A program made the position numbers and the translations under genes. Positions 35,882-46,404 of a stretch of DNA of 64,000 nucleotides are shown piece after piece (the stretch's first letter is position 1; every line of letters begins with the position of its first letter). Origin of the DNA: Marinobacterium lutimaris (GTDB lineage Bacteria > Pseudomonadota > Gammaproteobacteria > Pseudomonadales > Balneatricaceae). The DNA lies in assembly GCF_900108065.1 (NCBI RefSeq), contig NZ_FNVQ01000003.1:186001-250000 (forward strand). The letters run 5' to 3'. The notes beneath the pieces are model-generated. The model ran no database searches, was not told where the DNA came from, and was given only the letters and a program-made list of their open reading frames with translations.

Positions 35882-36784
35882 ATGCTGAAGAGCATCCCGA
35901 CGGTGCAGCTTTACGGGGAGGAAGTGTGGCAGCAGACACCGGATTACCTGCATTGCGAGCCGCTGATCACCCGCTCCCGCGAGCACCGTTTCCAAATCCG
36001 TCCCCACCGTCACCCCGGAATCACCCAGGTGTTTCACCTGCGTCGCGGCCAGGGGGAAGCCAAGATCGACGGCCGCAGGCTGGAGGTCAAAGCCCCCTCC
36101 CTGATCCTGATCTCGCCGATGAGCGTGCACGATTTTGCCTGGTCCGCCGATGTCTCAGGCACGGTGGTGTCAGTAGCCACCGCACGGCTTGAGCGTGCGC
36201 GCCGCTCCCAGGACACACCGGTCCCGCTTTCACACACCTCACTGGTGAGGCTTAAACAACAGGACCGGGAGCTGGACCTGCTGTTCGAGATGCTGCTTGA
36301 AGAGTATCGCCGCCCACCGGATAGCGCCCGCGATGGCGCGCTGCAGGCCTTTGTGAACCTGCTGACGGTCAGGGTTGAGCGGCTGGAGCAGGAACAGATC
36401 GAGGAGCAACGTCTCGGTGGAGGCGAGCGCCAGCATCGCGGCCAGTTGCACCTGAAGCGCTTTCTGGATGAGGTTAACCGGGATTATGTGCAGCAGCGCA
36501 CGGTGGAAAGCTACGCCGAAGAGCTGGGTATCACCGCGCCCTATCTAAATCAGTTGTGCCGCGAGCTCACCGGCCGCAATGCACTACAGATCATCCACGA
36601 GCGGCTGATTATCGAGGCGCGTCGCAGCCTGATCTACACCGCTCTGCGGGTCAGCGAGATCGCCTATGAGCTGGGTTTTTCCGACCCGGCCTACTTCACC
36701 CGTTTCTTTCGCCGTCACACCGGGCATTCCCCGCGGGAGTTCCGCCAGCTCAAGGCTCAGGACAGAACTTCCAGCGTCAGCTGA
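35882..36784 (+). CDS. AraC family regulator (PobR/HpaA-like)
   Basis: The 300-residue regulator has an N-terminal cupin ligand domain (QIRPHRHPGITQVFHL, residues 38-55) and a C-terminal double helix-turn-helix (about 205-295: VESYAEELGITAPYLNQLCRELTG and the AraC signature ending SEIAYELGFSDPAYFTRFFRRHTG). Regulators of this type activate hydroxybenzoate or hydroxyphenylacetate genes in response to the aromatic. It is divergent from ligAB, so it probably activates ring cleavage. Its last 28 bases overlap the 3' end of the convergent GGDEF-EAL gene. Confidence 0.88.
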   Translation: MLKSIPTVQLYGEEVWQQTPDYLHCEPLITRSREHRFQIRPHRHPGITQVFHLRRGQGEAKIDGRRLEVKAPSLILISPMSVHDFAWSADVSGTVVSVATARLERARRSQDTPVPLSHTSLVRLKQQDRELDLLFEMLLEEYRRPPDSARDGALQAFVNLLTVRVERLEQEQIEEQRLGGGERQHRGQLHLKRFLDEVNRDYVQQRTVESYAEELGITAPYLNQLCRELTGRNALQIIHERLIIEARRSLIYTALRVSEIAYELGFSDPAYFTRFFRRHTGHSPREFRQLKAQDRTSSVS

Positions 36785-39597
36785 TCCGGCGCTACCGGGC
36801 GACCCAACAGGTAGCCCTGCACGCTGTTGCAGGCGTTATTACAGAGGAAATCCAGCTGGGCCTGAGTCTCCACACCTTCGGCCAGCACCTCGATACCCAG
36901 AGCGCTGCCCAGAGCAATAATGGTCAGGATCACCGCCTCGTCGCGGGAGTTTCTGCCGATATCGCGGGTGAACGCCTGATCGATCTTGAGACGGTCAAGC
37001 GGCAGGTGCTTGAGACGATCCAGCGAGGAGTAACCGGTACCGAAATCATCCAGCGCGATGCGATAACCCGATTCGCGCAGCTTATGCAGCTGCAGCATCG
37101 CAAGATCCGGATCCTGCATGATCATCAGTTCGGTAATCTCCAGCTCGAAGGTATCCCGGGAGATCCGCTGGCTGTCCACCAATGCATTGAGCTTCTCAAC
37201 GAAGTCCATCTGCAGCAGCTGCTGAGGCGATATATTCACCGCCACGCAGGGCATCTTCAGCCCCTGTTCGTTCCAGCTTGCCACCTGCTCGCAGGCTAAT
37301 TCGATCACCTGCCAGCCCAGCGGGATAATCAGCTGTGTCTCTTCCGCCAGTTCGATAAATTCCCCCGGCGCCAGCAGCCCGCGTTCGGGGTGCTGCCAGC
37401 GCACCAGCGCTTCGGTGCCGAGCAGTTCGCCGCTCTTCAGGTCGAACTGGGGCTGGTAGTGCAGCAGCAGCTGTCGCTGCTCCAGCGCCACGCGCAGATC
37501 CTGCTCCAGTGAGAACGACTGGAAGGTCTGATTACTGAACTCCTCGCTGTGCACCATGTAACGGTTCTTGCCCTGAGCCTTGGCGCGATACATCGCCGTG
37601 TCGGCGTACCTGATCAGTGTCACCAGATCGTTGCCATGGTTAGGGTAAAGGCTGATACCGATACTGGCGGTTACCTGCAGACGGATGTTGTCTACATCCA
37701 TAGGCATCCCGGCCGCAATCAGCAGCTTGTCCGCCTCGACGCAAGCGCGCCGCCGATTGCCATCGACCATCAGGATAAATTCATCACCACCCATGCGGTA
37801 AAGGTGGGCGTCTTCGGGCAGTTGCTGCTCCAGCTTGCGTGCCAACGCGACCAGCAGATGATCACCGACCTGGTGCCCCAGGCTGTCGTTGATCAGCTTG
37901 AAGCGATCCAGGTCGATAAACAGCAGAGCAAAGGGAGCACTATCGGGCCCCGTCAGCCGCGCTCTCAGCGTCTCCAGCAGGTTGCTGCGGTTGGGCAGGC
38001 CGGTCAGATCATCATGCTTGGCCTGGTAAGCCAGACTCTGGGTCTGGCGTCGCACCTCGGCCAGCAGCACACGCTCGCGGTCGTGAGTGGCCAGCGTCAG
38101 CATGGTGCCGAGAATCGCCACCAGCGCCAGCAGCCCCTGCAGATCCACCGCATTACTGGACGGATGCGCCGCCATGTAGTTCGCATTGGGGGTAGCTTCC
38201 ATGTGCCAGGTTCTCTGCGCCACATCCAGGTCGAACGCGGCGATGAGCTCCGGGTTAGGCTGGGCCGGGAAGTCAGAGTAAAACGACTCTCTGGCGCCCG
38301 CCTCGGTCAGACGCACACTGATATCCTCGAGCCCCGCACTGCGCAGGGAGCTCTCCAGCAACTGGTTCAGGGTAAACACGCCAACCATGAAGCCGACCAG
38401 GTTGCGATGGCGATACAGCACGCTGCTGTTTCCACCCATGTGGTAAACCGGCTGCAGGATCAGCAACCCCGGCTGATCCGGTGCCTGGGTCAGATTAAGA
38501 ATCTCGGTGGCCACCGCACGACCTGTCGCCTGGGCCTGAATGACCGAGCGGCGTCGATCCTCAAGCGACAGAAGGTTAAAGCCAAGCGCGGTACGATTCG
38601 ATTCACGCGGCTCGACCATCTGCACCGGTATCAGCGGGTCTTCCGGATACAGCGACTCACCGGAGATCGCATAGCCGGGCTCATCGATCAGCTCTGCAGT
38701 GTACCGCTCGAACATCTCACGTTCGCTCTGCTGCACGATCGGATCCCAGGAGTACGCACGCAAGCCCGGGTTTTCCTCTATCAGTTCAGCCGCTTCCTCA
38801 GCGAAATAAGCCGGAGAATAGGTGCCATTTTCGGCAAAGCGTCGCCCCAGGGTCGCCAGATCCGTCATGTTCTTCTGCATAATCCCTGACAAACGGGCTT
38901 CGATAAGCTGGGTATCGCGCATGAAATCGCGGCGCAGCTGATTACTGAGACGGTCCAGGAACAGGCTATTAAGGATAAGGGCGCCGGCCATAATGATGGC
39001 CAACCGGGTCACCAGCGCCAGCCGGCGGCGACCACTCATGCTTTTGCCAACCAGCAGAGCCAGCACCACCGGGGTGATGACAATGGCGCCAAAACTGTCG
39101 GCGATCCACCAGGTCAGCCAGTCTTTCCAGTAGCCGGCACTACCGCCGGCATCGCTGAACTCATAAACCGCACTGGTGCCGATACTGGCGCTGATCACGC
39201 AGCAAACAGGCCCCGCCAGGAGCACATACCAGAGCAGACTGCGCCCCATCTTCGGGGCCAGGGGATAGGCGTCAAAGCGTTTGATCAGCAAAGCGGAAAC
39301 GCCGGCCTGCAGGGCCGCGCCCGTGCCGATCAGCGATGCAGTCAGTAAATTGTACGCATCGATGCTGTCTTTCCAGCTCAGCGTAATCAGCAGGTTAAAA
39401 GCGAGATTACCCAGCAGAACACCGGGAAGAATACGGGCACCAAAACGCAACGCAGCGCCAAGCGCAACACCGGCAGGAACCCAGAAAGGCATGATCTGCT
39501 CGTGCAGCCCCACACCCGACGCCAGGAACGCGGCCGCGAGGTAACACAGTGCAACCGCCAGGATAAGGCCTGACGTCCTGAAAATGGCGACCTGCAC
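36757..39597 (-). CDS. MASE1-CHASE-GGDEF-EAL membrane sensor
   Basis: The 946-residue protein begins with a MASE1 membrane-sensor domain (about eight helices, residues 8-215), then an extracytoplasmic CHASE domain (about 235-435), a helix near 460, GGDEF (YRMGGDEFILMV) and EAL (TEALVRWQ, VNISPQQL, ELEITELM, DDFGTGYSS, LKIDQAF, AEGVET). The EAL core is complete. Unlike the other two GGDEF proteins here, the inhibitory RxxD before GGDEF is absent (LPED). It probably interconverts c-di-GMP in response to an external signal. ATG 39597 begins MQVAIFRTSG. Confidence 0.93.
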   Translation of the reverse strand: MQVAIFRTSGLILAVALCYLAAAFLASGVGLHEQIMPFWVPAGVALGAALRFGARILPGVLLGNLAFNLLITLSWKDSIDAYNLLTASLIGTGAALQAGVSALLIKRFDAYPLAPKMGRSLLWYVLLAGPVCCVISASIGTSAVYEFSDAGGSAGYWKDWLTWWIADSFGAIVITPVVLALLVGKSMSGRRRLALVTRLAIIMAGALILNSLFLDRLSNQLRRDFMRDTQLIEARLSGIMQKNMTDLATLGRRFAENGTYSPAYFAEEAAELIEENPGLRAYSWDPIVQQSEREMFERYTAELIDEPGYAISGESLYPEDPLIPVQMVEPRESNRTALGFNLLSLEDRRRSVIQAQATGRAVATEILNLTQAPDQPGLLILQPVYHMGGNSSVLYRHRNLVGFMVGVFTLNQLLESSLRSAGLEDISVRLTEAGARESFYSDFPAQPNPELIAAFDLDVAQRTWHMEATPNANYMAAHPSSNAVDLQGLLALVAILGTMLTLATHDRERVLLAEVRRQTQSLAYQAKHDDLTGLPNRSNLLETLRARLTGPDSAPFALLFIDLDRFKLINDSLGHQVGDHLLVALARKLEQQLPEDAHLYRMGGDEFILMVDGNRRRACVEADKLLIAAGMPMDVDNIRLQVTASIGISLYPNHGNDLVTLIRYADTAMYRAKAQGKNRYMVHSEEFSNQTFQSFSLEQDLRVALEQRQLLLHYQPQFDLKSGELLGTEALVRWQHPERGLLAPGEFIELAEETQLIIPLGWQVIELACEQVASWNEQGLKMPCVAVNISPQQLLQMDFVEKLNALVDSQRISRDTFELEITELMIMQDPDLAMLQLHKLRESGYRIALDDFGTGYSSLDRLKHLPLDRLKIDQAFTRDIGRNSRDEAVILTIIALGSALGIEVLAEGVETQAQLDFLCNNACNSVQGYLLGRPVAPDQLTLEVLS

Positions 39598-39685
39598 ACT
39601 GCTCCTTAGGGCAACGCCAATTCAATCAAAAGATTTGCTGTAACTCCTTGATCGTGCAACTTTATATAAATACAACCTTAGTTGA

Positions 39686-40729
<1,044 letters not shown>

Positions 40730-40737
40730 TCAACCCG

Positions 40738-40761
40738 CCGGTCCGGGAAACCCCGGGCCGG
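40738..40761 (+). terminator. GC-rich hairpin after adenine deaminase
   Basis: CCGGTCCGGG pairs with CCCGGGCCGG (one G-T wobble) around AAAC. There is no T-run; it is a possible rho-independent-like stop or an RNA-stabilising stem. Confidence 0.5.
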
Positions 40762-41048
40762 ATTGCCCTCCCAGATTTGCACCTCCTGACCCGCTAAACC
40801 AGTGCCACACATCAGGTTCACTCCCTTCCGGCGGCTATCTCATTTAACTCTGTCGTTTCCTGTCATTCACGCATGGCGAGATTCTGCTATACCTACTAAA
40901 ACTGCCTTTGCGGCTAAAAGTGTCTATGCGGCTTAACAAAAATAAATTTCCAGCAACAACGGGATGAACGAAGCCTGGGCCATCGGCTCGGTTTTGCGCG
41001 TTGTTCTGTCATGAGCTGTCGGCGCAGCTTAAAGAGGGGATGGACCAT
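40762..41048. other. Region between adenine deaminase and the PAS chemoreceptor
   Basis: No gene seen. It contains an 18-bp tandem duplication at 40901-40936 (ACTGCCTTTGCGGCTAAA then AGTGTCTATGCGGCTTAA, 14 of 18 identical) and the chemoreceptor ribosome site GAGGGG at 41034-41039. Confidence 0.5.
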
Positions 41049-42608
41049 ATGAAGGTGATGCCAACAACCGGGAAGGCAGTGACTTTTCCTCCCGGCAAAC
41101 AGCTCATTTCGACCACCGACCTTAAAGGGCAGATCACCTATGCTAATGCAGCCTTCTGTGAAGTTTCAGGTTTTTCGCTGGAAGAGATGCAGGGAAAGCC
41201 CCACAACATCGTCCGCCACCCGGATATGCCCCCCGCCGCATTCGCCAACATGTGGGACAACCTGAAAACCGATACGCCCTGGCGCGGCATCGTCAAAAAC
41301 CGCTGCAAAAACGGCGATCACTACTGGGTAGATGCCTATGTCACTCCTATTTACGAGGATGGCAAGAAAACCGGCTATCAATCCGTGCGCACAGTCCCGA
41401 AAGACGCAACGGTCGCCCGCGCCGAAAAGCTCTATGCGGAGCTTGCCAAAAAGCCGGCAGAAAAGCTGATAAAACGGCGCTCATACAACCTCTTGATCGC
41501 GGTTGCGATTCTACTCTTCGCCCTGCTGCCGATCAGCCAGTGGCTGCTCGGTGCTCCCTTGCCCGCGATTCTTGTCAGTGCAGTTCTCGCCCTGGGCCTG
41601 ACCACACTGCCGCTGGTTCTGATCAACCGCATCAGTAAGGTCAGTGCCAGAAGTCGCGCCCTGTTCGATAACCCTCTTATCCAGAAGGTCTATTGCGACG
41701 ACATGACGGAGCTGGGCCAGATCAGGCTGGCCCTGAGCATGGGAGAAGCCAGGGCCAAGACCATCCTGGGCCGCCTTGGCGATATGAGTAAAACCCTGCA
41801 GCAGGCCGTTAACCAGACCAACCAAGCGGTCTCCGCCTCCCGGTCCGAGATCGAAAAACAGACCCAGGAAACCGAACTGGTAGCCGCGGCCGTGACCGAG
41901 CTGGCCAGCGCCACCCATGAGATCGCCAGCAATACCGGAAGAACCTCTGAGGCCAGCCTGCATGCCCAAAGCATCTGTCAGGAGGGGGAAAGCATTCTCT
42001 CCGGCGTAGTACGCTCGGTAAGCGGCCTCAGCAAACGGATGAACAGCGGGTTTGAAACCGCGACCGAGCTGGAAGCCCAGGCCAAGAAGATCGAAGAGAT
42101 CATCACCGTGATCAACCAGGTGGCGGAGCAGACCAACCTGCTGGCGTTGAACGCTGCGATCGAGGCCGCAAGGGCTGGCGATCACGGCCGTGGCTTCTCG
42201 GTGGTGTCCGACGAGGTACGCACCCTCGCCACCCGCACCAAGAATTCCACCGAGGAGATCCGTAACATGGTGGAAGAGATCCAGAGCGCGGTGCGCCGTA
42301 CCGTACAGATCATGAAGGAGAGTCAGCAGGAAACCGAAGAGATAGAACAGCAGGCAATGAACACCGGCGACACCTTCCGCAACCTGATCACGACCCTGTC
42401 CGATGTGGCCGATCGCTGCCTCCAGGTAGCAAGCGCTACGGAGCAACAATCATCGGTGGTCAACGAGATCGGACAGAATATTGAAAGCCTGAATGTTCAG
42501 GCGGCAAACATCCGCAGATCTTCCGGACAGACCAGCGACGCCTGCGACAAGATGAGCAGCCTTTCCAGCTCTCTGGACTCCATGGTACAGGCGTTCTCTT
42601 CACGATAA
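41049..42608 (+). CDS. PAS-containing methyl-accepting chemotaxis protein (Aer-like)
   Basis: The 519-residue protein has an N-terminal PAS domain with the Aer redox signature ([17 protein letters not shown], then [13 protein letters not shown], residues 22-130), two adjacent membrane helices (about 150-195), a HAMP-like linker and a signalling domain whose tip is [18 protein letters not shown]. There is no periplasmic ligand domain, so it probably senses redox or energy state through PAS-bound FAD. ATG 41049 is spaced 9 bases from GAGGGG; ATG 41040 is too close. No C-terminal CheR/CheB-tethering pentapeptide is seen. Confidence 0.9.
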   Translation: MKVMPTTGKAVTFPPGKQLISTTDLKGQITYANAAFCEVSGFSLEEMQGKPHNIVRHPDMPPAAFANMWDNLKTDTPWRGIVKNRCKNGDHYWVDAYVTPIYEDGKKTGYQSVRTVPKDATVARAEKLYAELAKKPAEKLIKRRSYNLLIAVAILLFALLPISQWLLGAPLPAILVSAVLALGLTTLPLVLINRISKVSARSRALFDNPLIQKVYCDDMTELGQIRLALSMGEARAKTILGRLGDMSKTLQQAVNQTNQAVSASRSEIEKQTQETELVAAAVTELASATHEIASNTGRTSEASLHAQSICQEGESILSGVVRSVSGLSKRMNSGFETATELEAQAKKIEEIITVINQVAEQTNLLALNAAIEAARAGDHGRGFSVVSDEVRTLATRTKNSTEEIRNMVEEIQSAVRRTVQIMKESQQETEEIEQQAMNTGDTFRNLITTLSDVADRCLQVASATEQQSSVVNEIGQNIESLNVQAANIRRSSGQTSDACDKMSSLSSSLDSMVQAFSSR

Positions 42609-42614
42609 GCTAGA

Positions 42615-42709
42615 GCCCGACAACTTTACTCTGAATTAGGTGTCACATTGACGACACTTAAATCTTTGACCTTAAGCTAGGATCTTGAATTCAGAGATTA
42701 AAGTCGGGC
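42615..42709. repeat. Large imperfect inverted repeat between chemoreceptor and flippase operon
   Basis: The left arm (42615-42637, starting GCCCGACAACTTTA) pairs with the right arm (42687-42709, ending TTAAAGTCGGGC) apart from a small bulge. Inside lies a second hairpin GTGTC/GACAC (around 42640-42660). TAAGCTAG also occurs twice (42606 and 42673). It may be a terminator/attenuator or a mobile-like palindrome. Confidence 0.6.
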
Positions 42710-42762
42710 CCTCAACTTTGGCTGCCAGGCCGTGCTTATCGGTACTGTAAGGAAGGACAGTT

Positions 42763-43815
42763 ATCAACACCGAACAACCGCGCAACGGACGCACCCCGCT
42801 GGGCCGCATCCTCGTTTTTACCGCTGTGTTTATTCTACTGAGTGCCGCTGTTCCCTGGGCGATCCTGTCGGATCTGCAGCTCGACCGTCCGCTGCTGGAT
42901 GACCGCCTGCTGAAACCAGGCTTTATTGCCGCCTGCCTTGGCCTGCTGCTGGTCTACTTCGCCAGCGATGGTCTGCGCCTCTACTACACCCTGCGAGCCT
43001 TGGGTTATCGCATTCCTGCCGCCGCCCAGACGCGACTGGTATTTATCAACATCCTGATCTCCAACGTTACGCCCATGGCCACCGGCGGCGGCCTGGCGCA
43101 GATCTGGTACTTGCGCCACCAGGGCGTCCATGTGGGCGCAGCCACGGCAGCGACCACCCTGAGAACCCTGCTCGCGGTCTGTTTTATCTTCCTGCCGACA
43201 CCCTTTCTGCTGATGTTCCTCGAGCCACTGCGCAATAGCGCACTGGGCGAACAACTGGCGGTTTACCTGGCGCTGTTCGCGTTTATCTATGTCGGTGCCT
43301 TTGCCCTGCTGATCTTTAAAATGCGCTGGATGCTGAAACTGGCCGACGGCCTGATCGCCCTGCTGCACCGGATCAAACTCATATCCGCGGAGAAAAAACC
43401 ACGGCTGCATTTCGCCCTGCGCCGCGAGATGCTCAGGTTCCGTGCCGCGTTAAAAGCGTTTATGCGCGGCAATCTGCGCTATCGCCTGCTGGCCCTGTTC
43501 TTCACCGGGCTGTTCCTGCTGTCGCTGTTCTCCTTCCCGGCGCTGCTGCTCTGGGGCCTGGAGTACGAGGTGAACTACCTGCTCACACTCGGCCTGCTGG
43601 TGGTGACCACCTTCGTGATGTATTTCGCCCCCACGCCGGGCGCCGCCGGTGTCGCCGAGGCGGTATTCGGGCTGTTTTTCTCCGCCATGCTGCAGTCCGG
43701 CGACCTGGTGCTGACCATCCTGCTGTGGCGTTTTCTGACTATTCATCTGGGCATGCTGATCGGCCTGCCGGTTACCCTTCATAGCCTGTTCAAGGGAGCT
43801 CTGAGCCGTGCGTAA
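42763..43815 (+). CDS. Lysylphosphatidylglycerol synthase-type flippase membrane protein
   Basis: A membrane protein of the LPG-synthase transmembrane/UPF0104 family with about eight helices. Conserved pieces are NILISNVTPMATGGGLAQIWYL and TPGAAGVAEAVFGLFF. The first ATG/GTG in frame is GTG 42826, but that would cut the first helix. A strong AAGGAAGG site at 42749-42756 points to an ATC at 42763, giving a natural N-terminus (NTEQPRNGRTPLGRILVF) and 350 residues; CTG 42799 is another option. The gene overlaps the next by 8 bases. Relatives translocate or sit beside glycolipid enzymes, which fits the downstream glycosyltransferase. Confidence 0.82.
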   Translation: MNTEQPRNGRTPLGRILVFTAVFILLSAAVPWAILSDLQLDRPLLDDRLLKPGFIAACLGLLLVYFASDGLRLYYTLRALGYRIPAAAQTRLVFINILISNVTPMATGGGLAQIWYLRHQGVHVGAATAATTLRTLLAVCFIFLPTPFLLMFLEPLRNSALGEQLAVYLALFAFIYVGAFALLIFKMRWMLKLADGLIALLHRIKLISAEKKPRLHFALRREMLRFRAALKAFMRGNLRYRLLALFFTGLFLLSLFSFPALLLWGLEYEVNYLLTLGLLVVTTFVMYFAPTPGAAGVAEAVFGLFFSAMLQSGDLVLTILLWRFLTIHLGMLIGLPVTLHSLFKGALSRA

Positions 43816-46060
43816 CACCCACCCGCGTCTGCGTCTGATCTTCTACATTAACCTGCTGCTGATCCTGGCCCTGGTCGGCTACAAGATCTATCTCAACTTC
43901 TTCGAGCAGGATTACACCGCCGTGCACGCCCGCCAGGTGGAACGGATCGAAGCCCGCCTCGATGGCAAAGAGAGCTTCCGCTTTGCCGTGGTGGGCAATA
44001 TCAAGAACTCGGTGGGTATCTTCGAGAGGCAGATTCTGCCGATGCTGAACGACAGCGGCGTCGACTTTGTCGTCTCCGCCGGCAACGCGGTCAGCAGCGG
44101 CGGCGAGGACAAATACAGGGCGCTCTACCGCACACTGTCGCGGCTTAACATGCCCTACCTGCTCACTTTCGGGGAAAACGAAAACAGTCGCCTCGGCGGC
44201 TTCCGCTTCTACGATCATTTTGGCCCCTACCTGTTCTCATTTAACGCTGGCAACAGCCGCTTTATCTTCCTCGACAGCACCGGCAAGACCAACTATCAGT
44301 GGCAGCAGCGCTGGCTCGATGACCTGCTCAACGACAAGAAGGAAACCCAGGAGCAGACTCACCGCTTTGTGTTCAGTGAAAAGCCGCTGAAAGCCGTGCC
44401 CTCGGAGAAGCTGCTCGGTTTCGATACCCACTACCTGTTCCCGGAGGAGCAGTACCTCTACCCGGACCCGGCGCGCAGCGCCCTGGTTTCGATCATTGAA
44501 AGCGCCCGGGTCGATGCGGTGTTCTCCGCCAGCCTGCCGCAACAGTATATCCAGCGCGAAAGCGGTACCGATTTTGTCGTCACCGGTGGCGGCGGCGGCT
44601 TCGTCCCCACCAGCGAACATGGCTTCTACCACTACACCGAGGTCAGCGTGGATGGCGATAACATCAGCATCGAGCCGGTGCGCCTGGATATCGCTCAGCA
44701 TCCGTTCTGGCGCACGGTGGAAAGTCTCTGGTTCTTTATCCACTCGCTGTTCTACGTGGGCTACCTGAACTTCATCCTGGTGATCTGCCTGCTCAGCCTG
44801 GTCGGACTCTGGCTCTACTCGGCGATCTTCGTGGATCGCGACTATTACCCCAACTTCGACGTGGACCCAACGCCGTTCGAGAACAAGCCGCTCAGGGTCA
44901 GCATGCTGACCAACAACTACCTGCCGTTTATCGGCGGCGTACCACTCTCCATCGAACGGCTCAGGCGCGGACTCAAAGGCCTGGGGCACAGTGTCCAGAT
45001 CGTCTCTCCGAGCTACAGCAAGCAGCCGAAAAATGAGGAGGATGTGGTACGCGTGCCATCGATCCTGCCGCTGGGCAAACACCGGGAGTTCAAGCTGGCC
45101 AACATTTTCCTGCCCGGTACGCTGAAAAAAATCCGCGCCTTCAAGCCGGACCTGATCCACGCCCATCATCCGTTCTGGCTCGGCGGCCTGGGCCCGATGA
45201 TCGCCCGCGCGCTGGATATTCCGCTGGTCTACACCTACCACACCCGACTGGAGCACTACGCCCATTACGTGCCGCTGCCCGGTCCGCTGTTTCGTAACCT
45301 GGTCTCCCATGCGCTGGTGCGGCGCTTTGCCAACCGCTGTGACGGGGTGATCGTGCCGACGGAATCCGCCGAGGAGTATCTGCGCATGATCGGGGTGAAA
45401 AAGTCGATCTTTGTGCAGCCCACCGGCATCGACTACCAGTCGTTCCGCGATGTCAGCGACGAGCAGGTCAGCGAACTGCGCAAAAAGCTCGATATCCCGG
45501 TGAATGAAAAGGTGCTGGTCAGCATCTGCCGACTCAGTGCAGAGAAAAACATCGGCTTTATGATCGATGCCCTGGCGGACCTGGCCAAACGACGCGAGGA
45601 TATCCCCTTCCGCTGCCTGATCCTCGGCGATGGTAACCAGCGCAAAACCCTGCAGAAACAGATCGACGAGCAGGGCATGACCGATCGCATTATCCTGGTG
45701 GGCTCAGTGCCGCCGGATGAGATGGCGACTTACTGCCGTCTGGGTGATCTGTTTGTGTTTGCCTCACGCTCCGAAACCCAGGGCATGGTGATTCTCGAAG
45801 CGATGGCCGGTGGTATGCCGGTGGTGGCGGTTCGCTCCAGCGGCATCGACGATATCGTCGAAGATGGCGTCAACGGCTATAAAACGCCACTTAACGGTAC
45901 CCAGTGGCGCAAGCGGGTAGAGACCCTGCTCACCGATGACGACATTTACCAGCGCTTCGCTGAAAGTGCCGTCGAGACTGCGGCGAATCACAGCACCGAA
46001 GAGTTCAGCCGTTGCGTTGGCCTGATCTACGCCACGGTACTGGCCGAAAAAAACAGATAA
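43808..46060 (+). CDS. Fusion of an inactive metallophosphoesterase-like domain with a GT4 glycosyltransferase
   Basis: The 750-residue protein has a membrane helix at 10-27, a calcineurin-like phosphoesterase fold (about 55-300), one or two helices (about 312-345) and a family 4 glycosyltransferase (about 365-745; TNNYLPFIGGVPLSIERL, HAHHPFWLGG, GTGIDYQSF-type hinge, and SRSETQGMVILEAMAGGMPVV for the sugar nucleotide). In the phosphoesterase part every metal-ligand motif is altered: VVGNIKN for GDxQ/H, SAGNAV for xxGDxV, FGENEN for GNHE, and SASLPQ where GHxH is expected. The transferase motifs look intact. Likely role: membrane glycolipid synthesis together with the upstream flippase-like protein. 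Confidence 0.87.
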   Translation: MRNTHPRLRLIFYINLLLILALVGYKIYLNFFEQDYTAVHARQVERIEARLDGKESFRFAVVGNIKNSVGIFERQILPMLNDSGVDFVVSAGNAVSSGGEDKYRALYRTLSRLNMPYLLTFGENENSRLGGFRFYDHFGPYLFSFNAGNSRFIFLDSTGKTNYQWQQRWLDDLLNDKKETQEQTHRFVFSEKPLKAVPSEKLLGFDTHYLFPEEQYLYPDPARSALVSIIESARVDAVFSASLPQQYIQRESGTDFVVTGGGGGFVPTSEHGFYHYTEVSVDGDNISIEPVRLDIAQHPFWRTVESLWFFIHSLFYVGYLNFILVICLLSLVGLWLYSAIFVDRDYYPNFDVDPTPFENKPLRVSMLTNNYLPFIGGVPLSIERLRRGLKGLGHSVQIVSPSYSKQPKNEEDVVRVPSILPLGKHREFKLANIFLPGTLKKIRAFKPDLIHAHHPFWLGGLGPMIARALDIPLVYTYHTRLEHYAHYVPLPGPLFRNLVSHALVRRFANRCDGVIVPTESAEEYLRMIGVKKSIFVQPTGIDYQSFRDVSDEQVSELRKKLDIPVNEKVLVSICRLSAEKNIGFMIDALADLAKRREDIPFRCLILGDGNQRKTLQKQIDEQGMTDRIILVGSVPPDEMATYCRLGDLFVFASRSETQGMVILEAMAGGMPVVAVRSSGIDDIVEDGVNGYKTPLNGTQWRKRVETLLTDDDIYQRFAESAVETAANHSTEEFSRCVGLIYATVLAEKNR

Positions 46061-46395
46061 TGCATAATCAGGGGATGAGTAAACGCCCAAGCAAAGCCGA
46101 CATACGAAAAGAACTCGAACGCCAGGTTCAGGACTTCGTCCGTGATGGCGGCGAGATCAAACGTGTACGTCAGGGCGAAAGCGGTGTTGAGGATGGCGCC
46201 GCTTTCCAGCCGCCATTCAGTGACGGTCGACCGGTGCAGCCCCGCACACCGGCCATGGATGTACTCGCGGCCATAGATGCACGGCGCAAACAGGCGAAAC
46301 AGAAACCCAAACCAGCCCCCCGGCAGAAACCTCGCAAAAAGGTCATTTACGATGATTTCGGCGAGCCACTGCGCGAGGTCTGGGTAGAAGGCTGA
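46060..46395 (+). CDS. Small basic conserved protein of unknown function
   Basis: A 111-residue hydrophilic protein. The N-terminal part KADIRKELERQVQDFVRDGGEIKRV has the amphipathic helix plus GGxIxxV pattern seen in SutA-like RNA-polymerase-associated and related small proteins; this is a weak resemblance only. The middle is Pro/Lys-rich (QKPKPAPRQKPRKK) and probably disordered, and the end VIYDDFGEPLREVWVEG looks conserved. ATG 46060 overlaps the preceding TAA (TAATG); ATG 46075 is an alternative but abuts AGGGG. It lies 9 bases before dinB in the same operon. Confidence 0.7.
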   Translation: MHNQGMSKRPSKADIRKELERQVQDFVRDGGEIKRVRQGESGVEDGAAFQPPFSDGRPVQPRTPAMDVLAAIDARRKQAKQKPKPAPRQKPRKKVIYDDFGEPLREVWVEG

Positions 46396-46404
46396 CCGCG
46401 CCGA

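Noticed and set aside
37549-38889. 446-codon plus-strand frame inside the MASE1-CHASE-GGDEF-EAL gene
   Set aside because: Antisense shadow of a complete, motif-rich c-di-GMP gene; the translated product has no recognisable domain.
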